From Candidula unifasciata (lineage: Eukaryota > Mollusca > Gastropoda > Stylommatophora > Geomitridae): a stretch of DNA of 64,000 bases. The notes beneath the pieces were generated by a model. That model was not told the DNA's origin, made no database searches, and saw only the letters and a list, made by a program, of their open reading frames with translations. The number at the start of each line of letters is the position of its first letter. Position 1 is the first letter of the stretch. Where the stretch lies: assembly GCA_905116865.2 (NCBI GenBank), contig CAJHNH020002001.1, positions 383,848 through 447,847 on the forward strand, read 5' to 3'. Both the position numbers and the translations under genes were made by a program. Below, piece after piece: positions 55,135 through 64,000 of this stretch.

Positions 55135-55860
55135 TTAAGAACCGACAACACAACACTCATGTCATTCGTTCCTATAAGTGCTCTGTCCCCAACATTATCA
55201 GCAGCAAGCGCTGAGTTCCAATTTCGATGGAATAAGTATTAGTCTGATTGTATGTCTGTCTCGCTCTTACCCTGCGTGTTGAGTACTAGCCAGATTCGCT
55301 GGTCACTCCTCGCTGCATCATTCTCTTCTGGGATGATCTTGGTAATCCAAGATCATCAAGATCAAATCAGACCGGGATGATCTATTTCTGCCCTGACACT
55401 GTTTACTTCCTCCCAAAGGGTCTTTATAACATCTAGTTTGCCTCCCCGTGTGGGTTCACGGGCCCTGTTATAGGGAAAACAAGAGCAGACCCACAAGCAT
55501 GTCGTAAGAGTTGATTAATTGGGAACCTCTGTCGAAGTCGGAGTGCACCTGCCTGAGAAAAAAGGAACCAACAGCTGCATGCAAATGAGTTATATTTGTC
55601 ATACAGATACACATGCAACACTCAGGTTCCGGAAAAAGACTAAAAGCCCAGAAGTGAACAAACAACCAAAACTTTCCACTGGAGTTTACAGCCGGTGAAT
55701 GTAAAGAAAAAGAAAAGGATCTAGTTTTCCGTGCACCAATATACCACCAAGTGGTGCAGATTCAGCAGATCTATCTGACTCTTAATTTACCAACAAACTA
55801 GCATTCTCTGGAGAAAATATCCAAAAGAGGCCAACTATGTGTTTGTTGAACATGAGATCA
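55135..55860 (-). pseudogene. RNase H LINE fragment interrupted by SINE-B
   Basis: The right part (55716-55860) holds the FSPENA...SAPLGG-like segment, and the left part (55135-55440) runs from the DV...LWE segment to the CPEC tail. Between them sits a SINE-B copy. Both LINE parts are in the same minus orientation and in the expected order. Confidence 0.8.
55441..55715 (+). repeat. SINE-B inserted in the RNase H LINE
   Basis: ccccgtgtgggttcacgggc, cacaagcatgtcgtaagagt, ggaaccaacagctgcatgc, agaagtgaacaaacaaccaa, acagccggtgaatgtaaag. Flanks atctagtttgcc (left) and atctagttttcc (right) form a target-site duplication with one mismatch. Confidence 0.85.
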
Positions 55861-56034
55861 AGGTAGTTGCTAAAAATATACCAGCGTCATGATCGTAACA
55901 GTGTCTTGTCAGAATCCATTAAATTTCACCTCTCGTGAACTATACCTAGTTGACAGATCCTCCTCCTTGCGCATCAAATCATTCATCCATAAATGCTCAG
56001 ATCCTCTCCTCGGTATCATGGAAAGATATCAAAC

Positions 56035-56235
56035 CAAACAAAAAGTATAACCAGTCAGCTTCAGATTGATTATCACGAATGACAAGTGAACGTTGTAGCT
56101 AGAAAGCCTTCATCAGCACAATACATAAATAGGAAATATTTTATTTACAAACAAAAATACACAAAATACTCAACTATCTCTAAGAGAAATCCTGTCTGGC
56201 CAGTTGAAGCTCTGACATATGTGTGAAACTCTCCT
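56035..56235 (-). repeat. Repeat with ctgatgaaggct motif, copy 1
   Basis: The reverse complement reads gtgctgatgaaggctttcta then gctacaacgttcac. The flank caggatttctcttagagata with gacagg matches copy 2 at 56900-57080 through tctgtctggccagt. Confidence 0.5.
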
Positions 56236-56899
56236 CATTGTATCCCTCACTGTATAGCAACTGAATACATCATTTCTGTGTTGCTTTATTCTTCTCCGTC
56301 TTTGGTTTTCTGCATAGTGCTTTTGTCTTCTTTCATCCGTTTTTATTTGGCAGATTCACAGTCATCACCTGCTTTGTGTAAACATCATACTTCTTGTAGA
56401 GTATTTAGTGTATTAGCTTGGTCCACAGATTATCCATCCACCACAACAGTCCCGTCCTCAAGACTGTTAGCTTGTTTTATATTCTCTTACAGAGTTAAAG
56501 AACATTGACAAAATAAAGAAGAAAAGTTAAATCTGAGAGATACTTGTGCTCTATTGCAATCAAATTTCATGAGAAAATAGTGCACTTTGTTCCAATCAAA
56601 TTTTATTTTATGAGAGATAATTGCACTTTACTGCAATCGAATTTTAAAAAAAAAGACAAATGACTGCATGTAATGATGATTACGGAATATTTAGAACAAA
56701 CAGTAAAGAAACTAGTCACACATTTTCAGATCTACTAGGCATATGGTCCCAGTCGAATATTTCTATAGACTAATCAACATCTGACAGGTCATGTGATCAA
56801 TATCACACAAGCTGCCTTTACTCGCCAGTACATTTGTGGTACCCACAGTAGGCTGAACTGATGCGGAAGCTCAGGTCATATACTCTTTCATGAAAGGAT
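56236..56899. other. Anonymous sequence with short internal repeats
   Basis: The phrase gcactttgttccaatcaaat, gagagataattgcactttac recurs three times between 56535 and 56650. Confidence 0.45.
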
Positions 56900-57085
56900 C
56901 AAACAAAATAAAAAGAGATACCTGTCAGCGTCACACTATCACAGACAGAAATGACAGCCTTCATCACCGCACACATAAATCTACAATACTAGAAGAATAC
57001 AAAAAATCACTTAACTGATGTATCTTCGATAGAAATCAAATTTCTGTCTGGCCAGTAGAATACGCGACAAATGTGTGGCCACCGG
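56900..57085 (-). repeat. Repeat with gtgatgaaggct motif, copy 2
   Basis: It pairs with 56035-56235: agccttcatcaccgcacaca and aatttctgtctggccagtag. Confidence 0.5.
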
Positions 57086-57394
57086 AAATAAATGCTGGCT
57101 AGAAAAAAAAGACTTAGAAGACAAGGGCTGTAACTCTGAGATATCAGATAAAACTGTTTTGATGTCAAGTCCTCTAGGTGAATAGGTGCTCTAATAAATG
57201 CTTTCAGCCCCAGACATGTATTTCTTCAACTCCTTATTCCTACACAATTGCAGCTTAAAATAATAAATGTTTGTGTATAAAGGGATTCAAATGATAACAG
57301 TATGGGTCAAAAGAAACGAAAGAAATAATCTAGGTAGAAAGGATTAATCTTTCAGCAGGATCAGGATGGAGAATTATAATAATTAATTCCCGTC

Positions 57395-57605
57395 CCAATG
57401 TGGGATACCATTTTTTTTTTTTTTAAAGCCCCACCCTGGCTGTCGTCTGGGGCCCTAAATATAACCTACAAGTCGAACGAGCTTTCTAGCAACTGCTTCC
57501 GGGTGATACTCAAATGAAATATTGGCACTTTGTGTCACCGGGTGTTTGTCACTCATTGTGCAGTTCTGGTGGGGTTGAACGTCAGCCAGATGAAGAATAA
57601 GAAGT
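57395..57605 (+). repeat. SINE-J copy
   Basis: aaagccccaccctggctgtc, acaagtcgaacgagctttct, cactttgtgtcaccgggtgt and ggtggggttgaacgtcagcc, ending agatgaagaataagaag. Confidence 0.7.
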
Positions 57606-57624
57606 TCAGAAAAACTTGTACGTC

Positions 57625-57895
57625 AGTCCCTCTGAGGGTTCCGAGGTCCCATTGTGAGGAAAACAAGAAAAAACCCAGTGCCTCCCCAACCAGCATGTTG
57701 TAAGGGTCGACTAACTGGAGGCTTCCTTTTAAGTTGGAATGCTTCTGCATAAGAGGCAAGTAATTAACACTTTGCAGACAAACAAGCAAGGTGCACATGC
57801 AAAACTCAGGTCCTTGAACAAAGGGAAAGTCCAGAAATGTACGAACAACCAGGTCTTTCTGCCGGTGAAAGCAAACTAAAACAAAGACTTGTACG
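57625..57895 (+). repeat. SINE-B copy
   Basis: gagggttccgaggtcccatt, caaccagcatgttgtaaggg, tcgactaactggaggcttcc, ggtccttgaacaaagggaaa and tgtacgaacaaccaggtc. Confidence 0.78.
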
Positions 57896-57949
57896 GCAGG
57901 GAACCACAATTAACACATGGTGACCAGCCTGGCACTGAACAAGTTTAAG

Positions 57950-58445
57950 AAAAAAATTCACTTTGATAAGGATTAAAATCTATGACCCTGGAGCCGACAG
58001 GCAAGAGTGTTTGAGGTTTGAACAACGGATCAACATCACAGCGCAAGGGTAGTAATCCATAAGTGCTCCGTTCTTCTTCTAACTCATCTAAGTCCAAAGA
58101 GGCTCAGCACAGTTCACAGGCTCTGTAGCACCGGCGAGGATCCTGAAATACTTTGGGTAGATTTTAACTACAAATTTTTCCCTTGCAATGCCGTTAGGCC
58201 ACGCATTTCAATTTCCAACTGCCAAAGGATTTTTTTTTTAAAAGTGCGCAACAATGCACAAGGGCATCCGATCTCACTACCCAGAGACCAGGGAAAATTA
58301 CTAGAAGTCCAGGTTCAGGTGAAAAAATCCCAGCCCTTACCGGGATCGAACCCAGAACCTCTAGTACTAGAGGCGGACACCATGCCTCAAGACCATGCAG
58401 CCTCCTAGGCAAGAGTGTTAAGACACTGAACTATGGTAGCTCTCC
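57950..58445 (-). repeat. SINE-E copy split by SINE-F
   Basis: Left piece aaaatctatgaccctggagc and right piece cactgaactatggtagctct are the B-box side and 5' end of a SINE-E head in reverse, separated by the SINE-F at 58012-58406. It lies just downstream of the DPH7 stop and could be in its 3' UTR. Confidence 0.72.
58012..58406 (-). repeat. SINE-F, complete, with 13-bp TSD
   Basis: The minus strand begins aggaggctgcatggtcttga with B box gggttcgatcccggta, then the body with ttcaggatcctcgccggtgc. Flanks aggcaagagtgtt at 57999-58011 and 58407-58419 are an exact 13-bp duplication. Confidence 0.92.
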
Positions 58446-58461
58446 ATTAATGGTAAAGAAA

Positions 58462-58685
58462 TTATCTGCAACAGTCCCACTGCCATATATGTAAGGAATG
58501 ATCATAAAATGAACATGTTGAAATGAGAAATGAATCTCGGTTTCCAGTGAAGCTTGTACAGGAGTTGTCAGCAGACTGTTTGCCGCACCCTCGAGATGTG
58601 CCATCTGGTCTCAGTCTGCACCAATCAGCACCGTAAGCAAGGTTGTGATCATCATACTGGCCAACAATGGGGAGAGAACTCTGAC
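58462..58685 (-). CDS. DPH7: DPH7 terminal exon with stop codon
   Basis: The acceptor is ttttaatctttag. Two leading bases complete a Gly codon, then 73 sense codons and TAA at 58464-58462. It contains GQYDDHNLAYGADW, a variable linker, and the C-terminal blade SFLISTCSFYDHSLHIWQWD. The linker between YGADW and STCSFYD is much shorter than in the human protein. Confidence 0.9.
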
Positions 58686-61600
58686 CTAAAGATTAAAACA
58701 GGACATCACACTAGTTAGTTACACACGTTAACTACATAACCTCTACAAGAAGTCGCAAAACAAGGCTATAATTATTTGGATGCTGTGTGTTTTAACTAGG
58801 CAATTTTCTGTATTTTGTTATCCCTATGTAAATTGTACAACACTTTTACTGTTCTCAAAATCAACTAAGAGTCATATACTACAACATTTGTTGCAGCTGA
58901 CTTTGTTGGGTCAGGTGTGTTCTCAACACTGAATCCAAAGACAGACAATGGCGAACTACTAATTGTCACACTGTTCACTATTCCTGTGTGGGCTCCAAAG
59001 CCCCATTTACGTTAAGGGGGGGGGGGGTATCCATCCCCCCCCCCCCCCAAGTATATACAATGTATAGTCATCATCATGTAGCAGGTCCTTTGCAGAACGT
59101 CGCTCTAGCCACTGTCTGCCTGAAAGAAACTCGGTCTCTCCACAGCTCTCCCGCCTCAAGTACTTTCACACTCAAAGAGTTACTTATATCCTGTGCCCAT
59201 CTTCGTGTTGGTTGGCCCCTGCCCCTCCTTCCTGGTACCATGCCTTCTGCCATTATTTTTTCTAATCCGCTGTGGCACTTGATATGACCAAACTGTTTCA
59301 GCTTCCGAGACAGGATGCTGTTTATTAGCCAATCTTCCTTGATGCTCAGATCTTTCAAGATGTCAGTATTTCTCCTCTTCTTAGTCCAAGATATTCTGAG
59401 AATCTTTCTATAACATTTCAGCTCAAAAGCCCATATTCTCTTTCTTAAGGACAGGGAGATAATCCACGACTCACATCCGTATGTTTCCATACAATGTATA
59501 GTAGGGTAACTTATTAGGATTTTGCTGATATTTTATGTATTGGGCCGAAAGGGATCTTTATTTTTTTTTTTCCTGTAGGAGAACCGTGCCCTTGAGTTAA
59601 CCCTACCAGACTGCTGGCCCCATTTTCCGGGAATTTGTTAACCTGATGCCAAACCGCTGGCCCTATTTTTAGGCCTTTTTGCATAGTACGGGAAAACAAT
59701 GAGTCACAGACTAAAAATAACTAGCCAATTGTAATCAGATTTCGAGGATAGTCTTCCTAGATGTCCGCCTACATGTGTTTGGATAAAGTTTGAGTTGTTT
59801 TACGTGAAAAAAATTCTGAAAAATCACAATAAAACGAGCGGCTGATGAACTAAGCACTTCGACAGGAAAGTAAAGTAGGTCTAGGCTTTTCACAGTCCAC
59901 CAGGTGATTGATACTTTGGTTTATTCAGTCTCTGCAGAGTCATTATTTCATGAAGAATACGTTCACAGTTGAAGTGACACCTTCAGTGCGAATAATGAGG
60001 AGAATCTTGAAAATTATAAATCTAGAAATAAATCGATAGTAAGAGAAGGGGGCATGTCCCTCAAACAACAACATCTGGTGCTTGTGAAACAATCCTGATC
60101 CTCCTGAATGGATTGGCACACAAAGGTGGAATATTGGTGCTGGATAAAAAGATAAGCCTATTTTCGACAATTTCTCCAAGTTTCATCTTATTCTAGCTAC
60201 TTGTTTGCATGTAACTTATATTTTTGTATTTCATATTGGTTGTTTCATGTTAATGCCCAGGAGCTCAGATTATAGGGACAGTAAGGTTCAGGGCCTCAGG
60301 TCTGGTAGGGTTAAAAGCTGTCAACACAAAAGTTTGTAAAGTTAATAAAATTAAACTTGTGTGTGTGTGAAAGTTTAAACTGTGCGACAGTGTAATATGT
60401 ATGACGGTATTATTTGTTTGACAATATAATTTTATGTAACAGTATAATATAAATGACAATATTATGTGTCTGACAGTGTAATCTCAGTAACAGTATAATT
60501 AGTGTGACATTCTGTGTGCAGTCTATGTGATAGTGAAATCTGTTTGACTGAGTAATTTGTGGATAGTGTTAATTAGAGGCATTAATGGCAGTGTCAAACT
60601 ACTGGACGTAAATTTGCCTAGAAAAACCACAACAGCCAGAAAGTGCTGGGGTTGGTTCTGCAACGTCCTGTAAAGGATACACAACTAAAAAAATGGCAGT
60701 GTATTTTTGTTTGTGTGGTCAGCTTCCAAAATGCTAGAAGAACCAGAGTTAGCTGACAACCTGGGAAACAATCTTCTGTGTCATGAAAGTGAAAAAAATG
60801 ATACAAATATTAATTTAACATTAAAAATATTTAAAATCTGGCCACACAACGGACTCAAGTTTAGTTAAAAATGAGGCAAAGCAAACCTAAATCAGAGCAA
60901 TCAACAATGTGTGTTCCATTGTACATTGTTGCTGTGAGAATTTTACTCCCAGAAAATGGGTCCCACTTTATTCTCCAGACCCCGCCTCCAAGAGATGAAC
61001 TGCTGAGAGGCTGCTTTAATTTTCTGCGATCCCAAACAATAATTTCTTCATCGTAGCTGAAAACAAAAATTAGCACAGGAAATCAGACAATTAACAAGCA
61101 ATGTTATAAGAAAAAGGTTTTCCCATTGCTTTGATAACAGTATCATCATTATGTAGCAGGTCCTTTGCAGAATGTTGGTCTCATCATGGTCTGCCCGTCT
61201 CTAACCAGCTCTCCTGCTTGATGCAATTTCTGTGTTACCCAAGGCCTAACCTATATCTTGTGACCATCTCTGTGCTGGTCAGCCCCTGTCCCTCTTTTTC
61301 CTTGTACCATGCCTTCTGGTACTGTTTTTTTTCTAATCCGCTGTGGTGCTTGATATGACCAAAATATGACCAAGAAAAGAGAATTCTGAGAATCTTTACA
61401 TAGCCTTTCAGTTCAAAATCCCTCTTTATTTTCTCCCTTAATGACTGCGAGATAACAGTATACAGTAAATAACATTCAGCCTTCACAAAATGAATGACTG
61501 TATGACTTTGTGATCATTCGTGATCAAAGCAAATCAATTACTGACAATTTATTAAGGCTAATTATTAAGTTCCAAGACTGAATTTGTGTGTGTGGAGTAA

Positions 61601-62822
61601 GTTATTAGGATTATACAAGTGATGAAAATAGGGGTGAGACTGCCATCAAGCTGGTATAAGTAAGTTCACTGTTTACAAATTATGACTTGGAAGCTTAGGG
61701 AAAAGGAGTGGGGGGAGCGGACATCAGGGGGAGCGGACATCACACTCAGGAACAATTGTTCATTTCGGCCAAAGCCTTCACATGAGGGAGTCATGTGAAT
61801 CTTCCTATGTGTTATTTTTCCTGTGTGTGTTATTTTTTCTGTTTGTGTTATTTTTCCTGTTTGTGCTATTTTTTCTGTCTGTGTTATTTTTTCCTGTCAC
61901 CGAAAATGTATTTGTGAAGACAGACCTGTGTGCAAGGTCAGCATCATGATGCAGAATTATAATGTTGTTAGGCCATTTCTCAGGGCAATGTCTGTGCACT
62001 GAGACAATCCTTTTGAACCCCAATGCATCAGATTTTATAGGTCAAACACAATCCATGATTATTTAGCTTTCTGGGCTATCATAAATTACATTATCAATGA
62101 TACACTCAATCTGTCTTTGACTATGGATAGGGATTCCTTGTATATAACTATTTCTTTATCTTTTGTGGGTTCAAAATTTCTGGAAAGAGCTTCCCAATTC
62201 TGTCAAGTCATCCATTGGTTCTCTTCTGGCTTATTCATATGCACAGACTGCATGTCGATGAAAAAAAATCAACCAAGAAAGTCACATCAGGCATCTGCAG
62301 ATGTATAAAAAAATATTGATACACACTGTAGGGTTAAATGTAAGCTGAAACTTTGCCGTTAAGGACAGCCGTATTAGAAGCCTTCATTAAAAACCTGTCT
62401 GTGCTGCAAGGCATGTAAATATGTGTGTTGAACATGGCGACTGTCACAATTAGAACATTTGCAACATAGCACATGTTCTTTTTATTCACTGGACAGTACT
62501 TATCACATAACTATGATAAGATCATGTCCAGTGCAGGCAATTACGCACTGTGCAGCTTGAATGGGTTTAAAATGAATGGTCCTTATAATTAAAGCAAAAC
62601 ATGTTTGGGTAAAAGTGTACAACATCCTAACAACAAGAGACAGTGTCAAGTAACATTCGGGATAAACTGGGAAAATGCAAAAATGGAATGGGAAAGATGG
62701 AAGGTTAGAAAAGCGAATAAAGTATCTATTACAGTTTTAGAAAAGTTCAGAATTACCTCCCTGAGGCAAATAAATGTTCATCGAAGGGGTGACTCTGAAT
62801 ACTACATACACCCATCTGATGC
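58462..62822 (-). CDS. DPH7: DPH7/WDR85-like diphthamide biosynthesis WD40 protein, 3' part (three exons)
   Basis: Three exons, 62822-62757, 61056-60887 and 58685-58462, splice in frame and encode the C-terminal ~151 residues. All acceptors end in AG and both donors start with GT. Joining exon 1 to 2 makes a codon AG|C giving ASGSYDEEIIVWD; joining 2 to 3 makes G|GT giving DLGQSS. Hallmarks of the DPH7 family are MGVCSIQSHPFDEHLFASG, GSYDE..VWD.R..KQPL, GGGVWRIKWDPF, YGADW and the terminal STCSFYDHSLHIWQWD. Known role: DPH7 is a cytosolic beta-propeller methylesterase acting on methylated diphthine of elongation factor 2, just before amidation to diphthamide. Human DPH7 is about 450 residues, so the first two thirds should lie upstream, beyond 64000. 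No AATAAA was seen just after the stop; SINE sequence follows within about 20 bases. The family is confident; activity is inferred. Confidence 0.9.
58980..59050 (+). repeat. SINE-B head fragment with G- and C-runs
   Basis: cctgtgtgggctccaaagcc, then G-run (59017) and C-run (59036). Confidence 0.5.
59060..59490 (-). pseudogene. ATG-tailed LINE C-terminal fragment in DPH7 intron
   Basis: Open minus frame: METYGCESWIISLSLRKRI, AFELKCYRKILRISWTKKRR, SILSRKLKQFGHIKCHSGL, GRRGRGQPTRRWAQDIS and FRQTVARATFCKGPAT-stop, with gatgatgac after it. RT thumb and C-terminus of an RTE/Nimb-like LINE, in the same orientation as DPH7. Confidence 0.87.
59601..60310. mobile_element. piggyBac-like non-autonomous element in DPH7 intron
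   Basis: TTAA at 59597-59600 and 60311-60314 flanks ends ccctaccagactgctggccc and, reverse-complemented, ccctaccagacctgaggccc. CCC-starting inverted repeats with TTAA duplication are piggyBac-type. About 710 bp, no transposase frame. Confidence 0.8.
60365..60545 (+). repeat. Degenerate tgacagtataat tandem repeat
   Basis: Short units tgacagtgtaat, tgacaatataat and taacagtataat recur irregularly. Confidence 0.6.
60575..60690 (+). repeat. SINE-A 3' part in DPH7 intron
   Basis: actactggacgtaaatttgc, ctagaaaaaccacaacagcc and ttctgcaacgtcctgtaaag. Confidence 0.78.
60887..61056 (-). CDS. DPH7: DPH7 exon (170 bp, WD40 blade)
   Basis: The acceptor is ttttgttttcag and the donor is gtttgc. It carries one leading base, 56 codons and one trailing base. 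It reads YDEEIIVWDRRKLKQPL, then GGGVWRIKWDPF, then TATMYNGTHIVDCSDL. This is the most conserved part of the visible protein and contains a WD-type dipeptide, here followed by R (VWDRR). Confidence 0.92.
61135..61490 (-). pseudogene. ATG-tailed LINE C-terminal fragment in DPH7 intron
   Basis: Minus frames: TVISQSLREKIKRDFELKGY, VKILRI, FGHIKHHSGLEK and a broken C-terminus ending at gtagcaggtcctttgcagaa (reverse). A more degraded copy of the family at 59060-59490. Confidence 0.75.
61800..61905 (+). repeat. About 19-bp tandem repeat, five units
   Basis: Units tgtgttattttttctgttt and close variants. Confidence 0.88.
61906..62756. other. DPH7 intron sequence without recognised features
   Basis: No further exon or repeat family seen between the 19-bp repeat and the 62757-62822 exon. 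Confidence 0.5.
62757..62822 (-). CDS. DPH7: DPH7 exon (first in window, 66 bp)
   Basis: The acceptor reads ttgtcctacag before 62822 and the donor reads gtaatt from 62756. It encodes one leading base, 21 codons (HQMGVCSIQSHPFDEHLFASG) and two trailing bases. The sequence matches the WD40 blade preceding GSYDE in DPH7 proteins. The leading base implies that the upstream exon ends with two bases of a codon. Confidence 0.88.
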
Positions 62823-62904
62823 CTGTAGGACAAGAAAAACAGGAAACAGAATGTTTACATTATTTTTCAAACATCATCATTAAATTAAGGTAGTATGTCT
62901 TTTG

Positions 62905-64000
62905 TAAACAGCCCACCTAAAATACTACTAATCTCATCACACATCACCTAAAATACTACTAATCTCATCACACATCACCTAAAATACCACTAATCTCATC
63001 ACACTCCACCTAAAATACTGCCAATCTCATCACAATCCACCTAAAATACAACTAATCTCATCACATCCACCTAAAATACAACTAATCTAATCACATCCAC
63101 CTAAAATACTGCCAATCTCATCACAATCCATCTAAAATACAAATAATTTCATCACATTCACTTAAAATACTGCCAATCTCATCACAATCCACCTAAAATA
63201 CAACTAATCTCATCATATTTCACCTAAAATACTGCCAATCTCATCATAATCCACCTAAAATACTGCCAATCTCAATACAAATTATCAAAAATTACTGCCA
63301 GTCTCATCACAGTCCACCAAAAATACTGCCAGTCTCATCACAGTCCACCAAAAATACTGCCAGTCTCATCACAGTCCACCAAAAATACTGCCAGTCTCAT
63401 CACAGTCCACCAAAAATACTGCCAGTCTCATCACAGTCTACCAAAAATACTGCCAGTCTCATCACAATCCACTAAAAATACTGCCAGTCTCATCACAATC
63501 CACCAAAAATACTGCCAGTCTCATCACAGTCCACCAAAAATACTGCCAGTCTCATCACAATCCACCAAAAATACTGCCAGTCTCATCACAGTCCACCAAA
63601 AATACTGCCAGTCTCATCACAATCCACCAAAAATACTGCCAGTCTCATCATATTTCACCTAAAATACTGCCAATCTCATCATAATCCACCTAAAATACTG
63701 CCAATCTCAATACAATCCATCAAAAATTACTGCCAGTCTCATCACAGTCCACCAAAAATACTGCCAGTCTCATCACAGTCCACCAAAAATACTGCCAGTC
63801 TCATCACAGTCCACCAAAAATACTGCCAGTCTCATCACAGTCCACCAAAAATACTGCCAGTCTCATCACAGTCCACCAAAATTTACTGCCAGTCTCATCA
63901 CAGTCTACCAAAAATACCGCCAGTCTCATCACAGTCTACCAAAAATACTGCGTCTCATCACAGTCCACCAAAAATACTGCCAGTCTCATCACAGTCCCCC
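62905..64000 (+). repeat. 31-bp minisatellite, about 35 units, runs off the window
   Basis: The unit ctgccagtctcatcacagtc plus caccaaaaata has period 31. Left units are diverged (ctaatctcatcacacatcac); right units nearly identical. A block starting catcatatttcacctaaaat occurs at 63211 and again at 63646, a 435-bp (14-unit) higher-order duplication. It lies upstream of a DPH7 exon, so probably in an intron. Confidence 0.96.

Noticed and set aside
62605..62883. Plus-strand 92-residue frame
   Set aside because: It overlaps the minus-strand DPH7 exon at 62757-62822, whose splice sites and family match are far stronger.
62905..64000. CRISPR-like repeat array
   Set aside because: Units are contiguous 31-bp tandem repeats with no unique spacers, in animal-type DNA.

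Overview
This is eukaryotic, animal-type DNA. One host gene can be supported, on the minus strand at the right end: the 3' part of a diphthamide-pathway WD40 gene (DPH7/WDR85-like). Three coding exons (62822-62757, 61056-60887, 58685-58462) join in frame with AG/GT splice sites and stop at 58462. Everything else recognisable is repeat DNA: decayed non-LTR retrotransposons (LINEs), tRNA-derived SINEs, a dead mariner, hAT- and piggyBac-type non-autonomous elements, a Penelope-like fragment, a fold-back element and many micro- and minisatellites. The repeat style (RNase H LINEs, GAA-tailed LINEs and SINEs, interstitial TTAGGG, SPIN-like hAT) suggests an invertebrate, most likely a mollusc such as a gastropod. 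That is inference from family resemblance, not a database match. There are no operons, rRNA genes or CRISPR arrays.

Layout. 1-5 kb: LINE 3' ends, SINEs and a large (AGT)n block. 5-10 kb: mostly anonymous sequence with GAA arrays and one orphan reading frame near 7.8 kb. 10-17 kb: a hAT element with 8-bp target duplications, several SINEs, a short TTAGGG block, a 1-kb GT-rich block and a minus-strand LINE 3' end. 17-24 kb: a 33-bp minisatellite, SINEs, an ATT/ACT block, a plus-strand LINE 3' end and a 26-bp minisatellite. 24-33 kb: a SPIN-like hAT, a Penelope-like 3' end and LINE pieces, one carrying an internal 76-bp tandem expansion. 33-40 kb: SINEs and a stacked LINE graveyard with a 114-bp array and a LINE nested in a LINE. 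40-46 kb: a SINE interrupted by a LINE, a hAT MITE with a perfect 8-bp duplication, a 33-bp minisatellite and a 930-bp fold-back element. 46.7-48 kb: a full-length mariner with a broken transposase. 48-58 kb: more LINE and SINE copies, two nested. 58.5-62.8 kb: DPH7, with LINE fragments, a piggyBac-like MITE and a SINE in its introns. 62.9-64 kb: a 31-bp minisatellite that runs off the window and probably lies in the next upstream DPH7 intron.

Family labels SINE-A to SINE-J, repeat-K and the LINE nicknames are local to this report. They rest on copies compared by eye within the window. Nested insertions with target-site duplications give a relative order: LINE in LINE (38.6 kb), SINE-B in LINE (55.4 kb), SINE-F in SINE-E (58.0 kb), LINE in SINE-F (40.2 kb). 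I found no convincing new functional gene system. The most informative items are the DPH7 exons, the SPIN-like element, the fold-back element, the two tandem arrays born inside LINE sequence, and the nested insertions.
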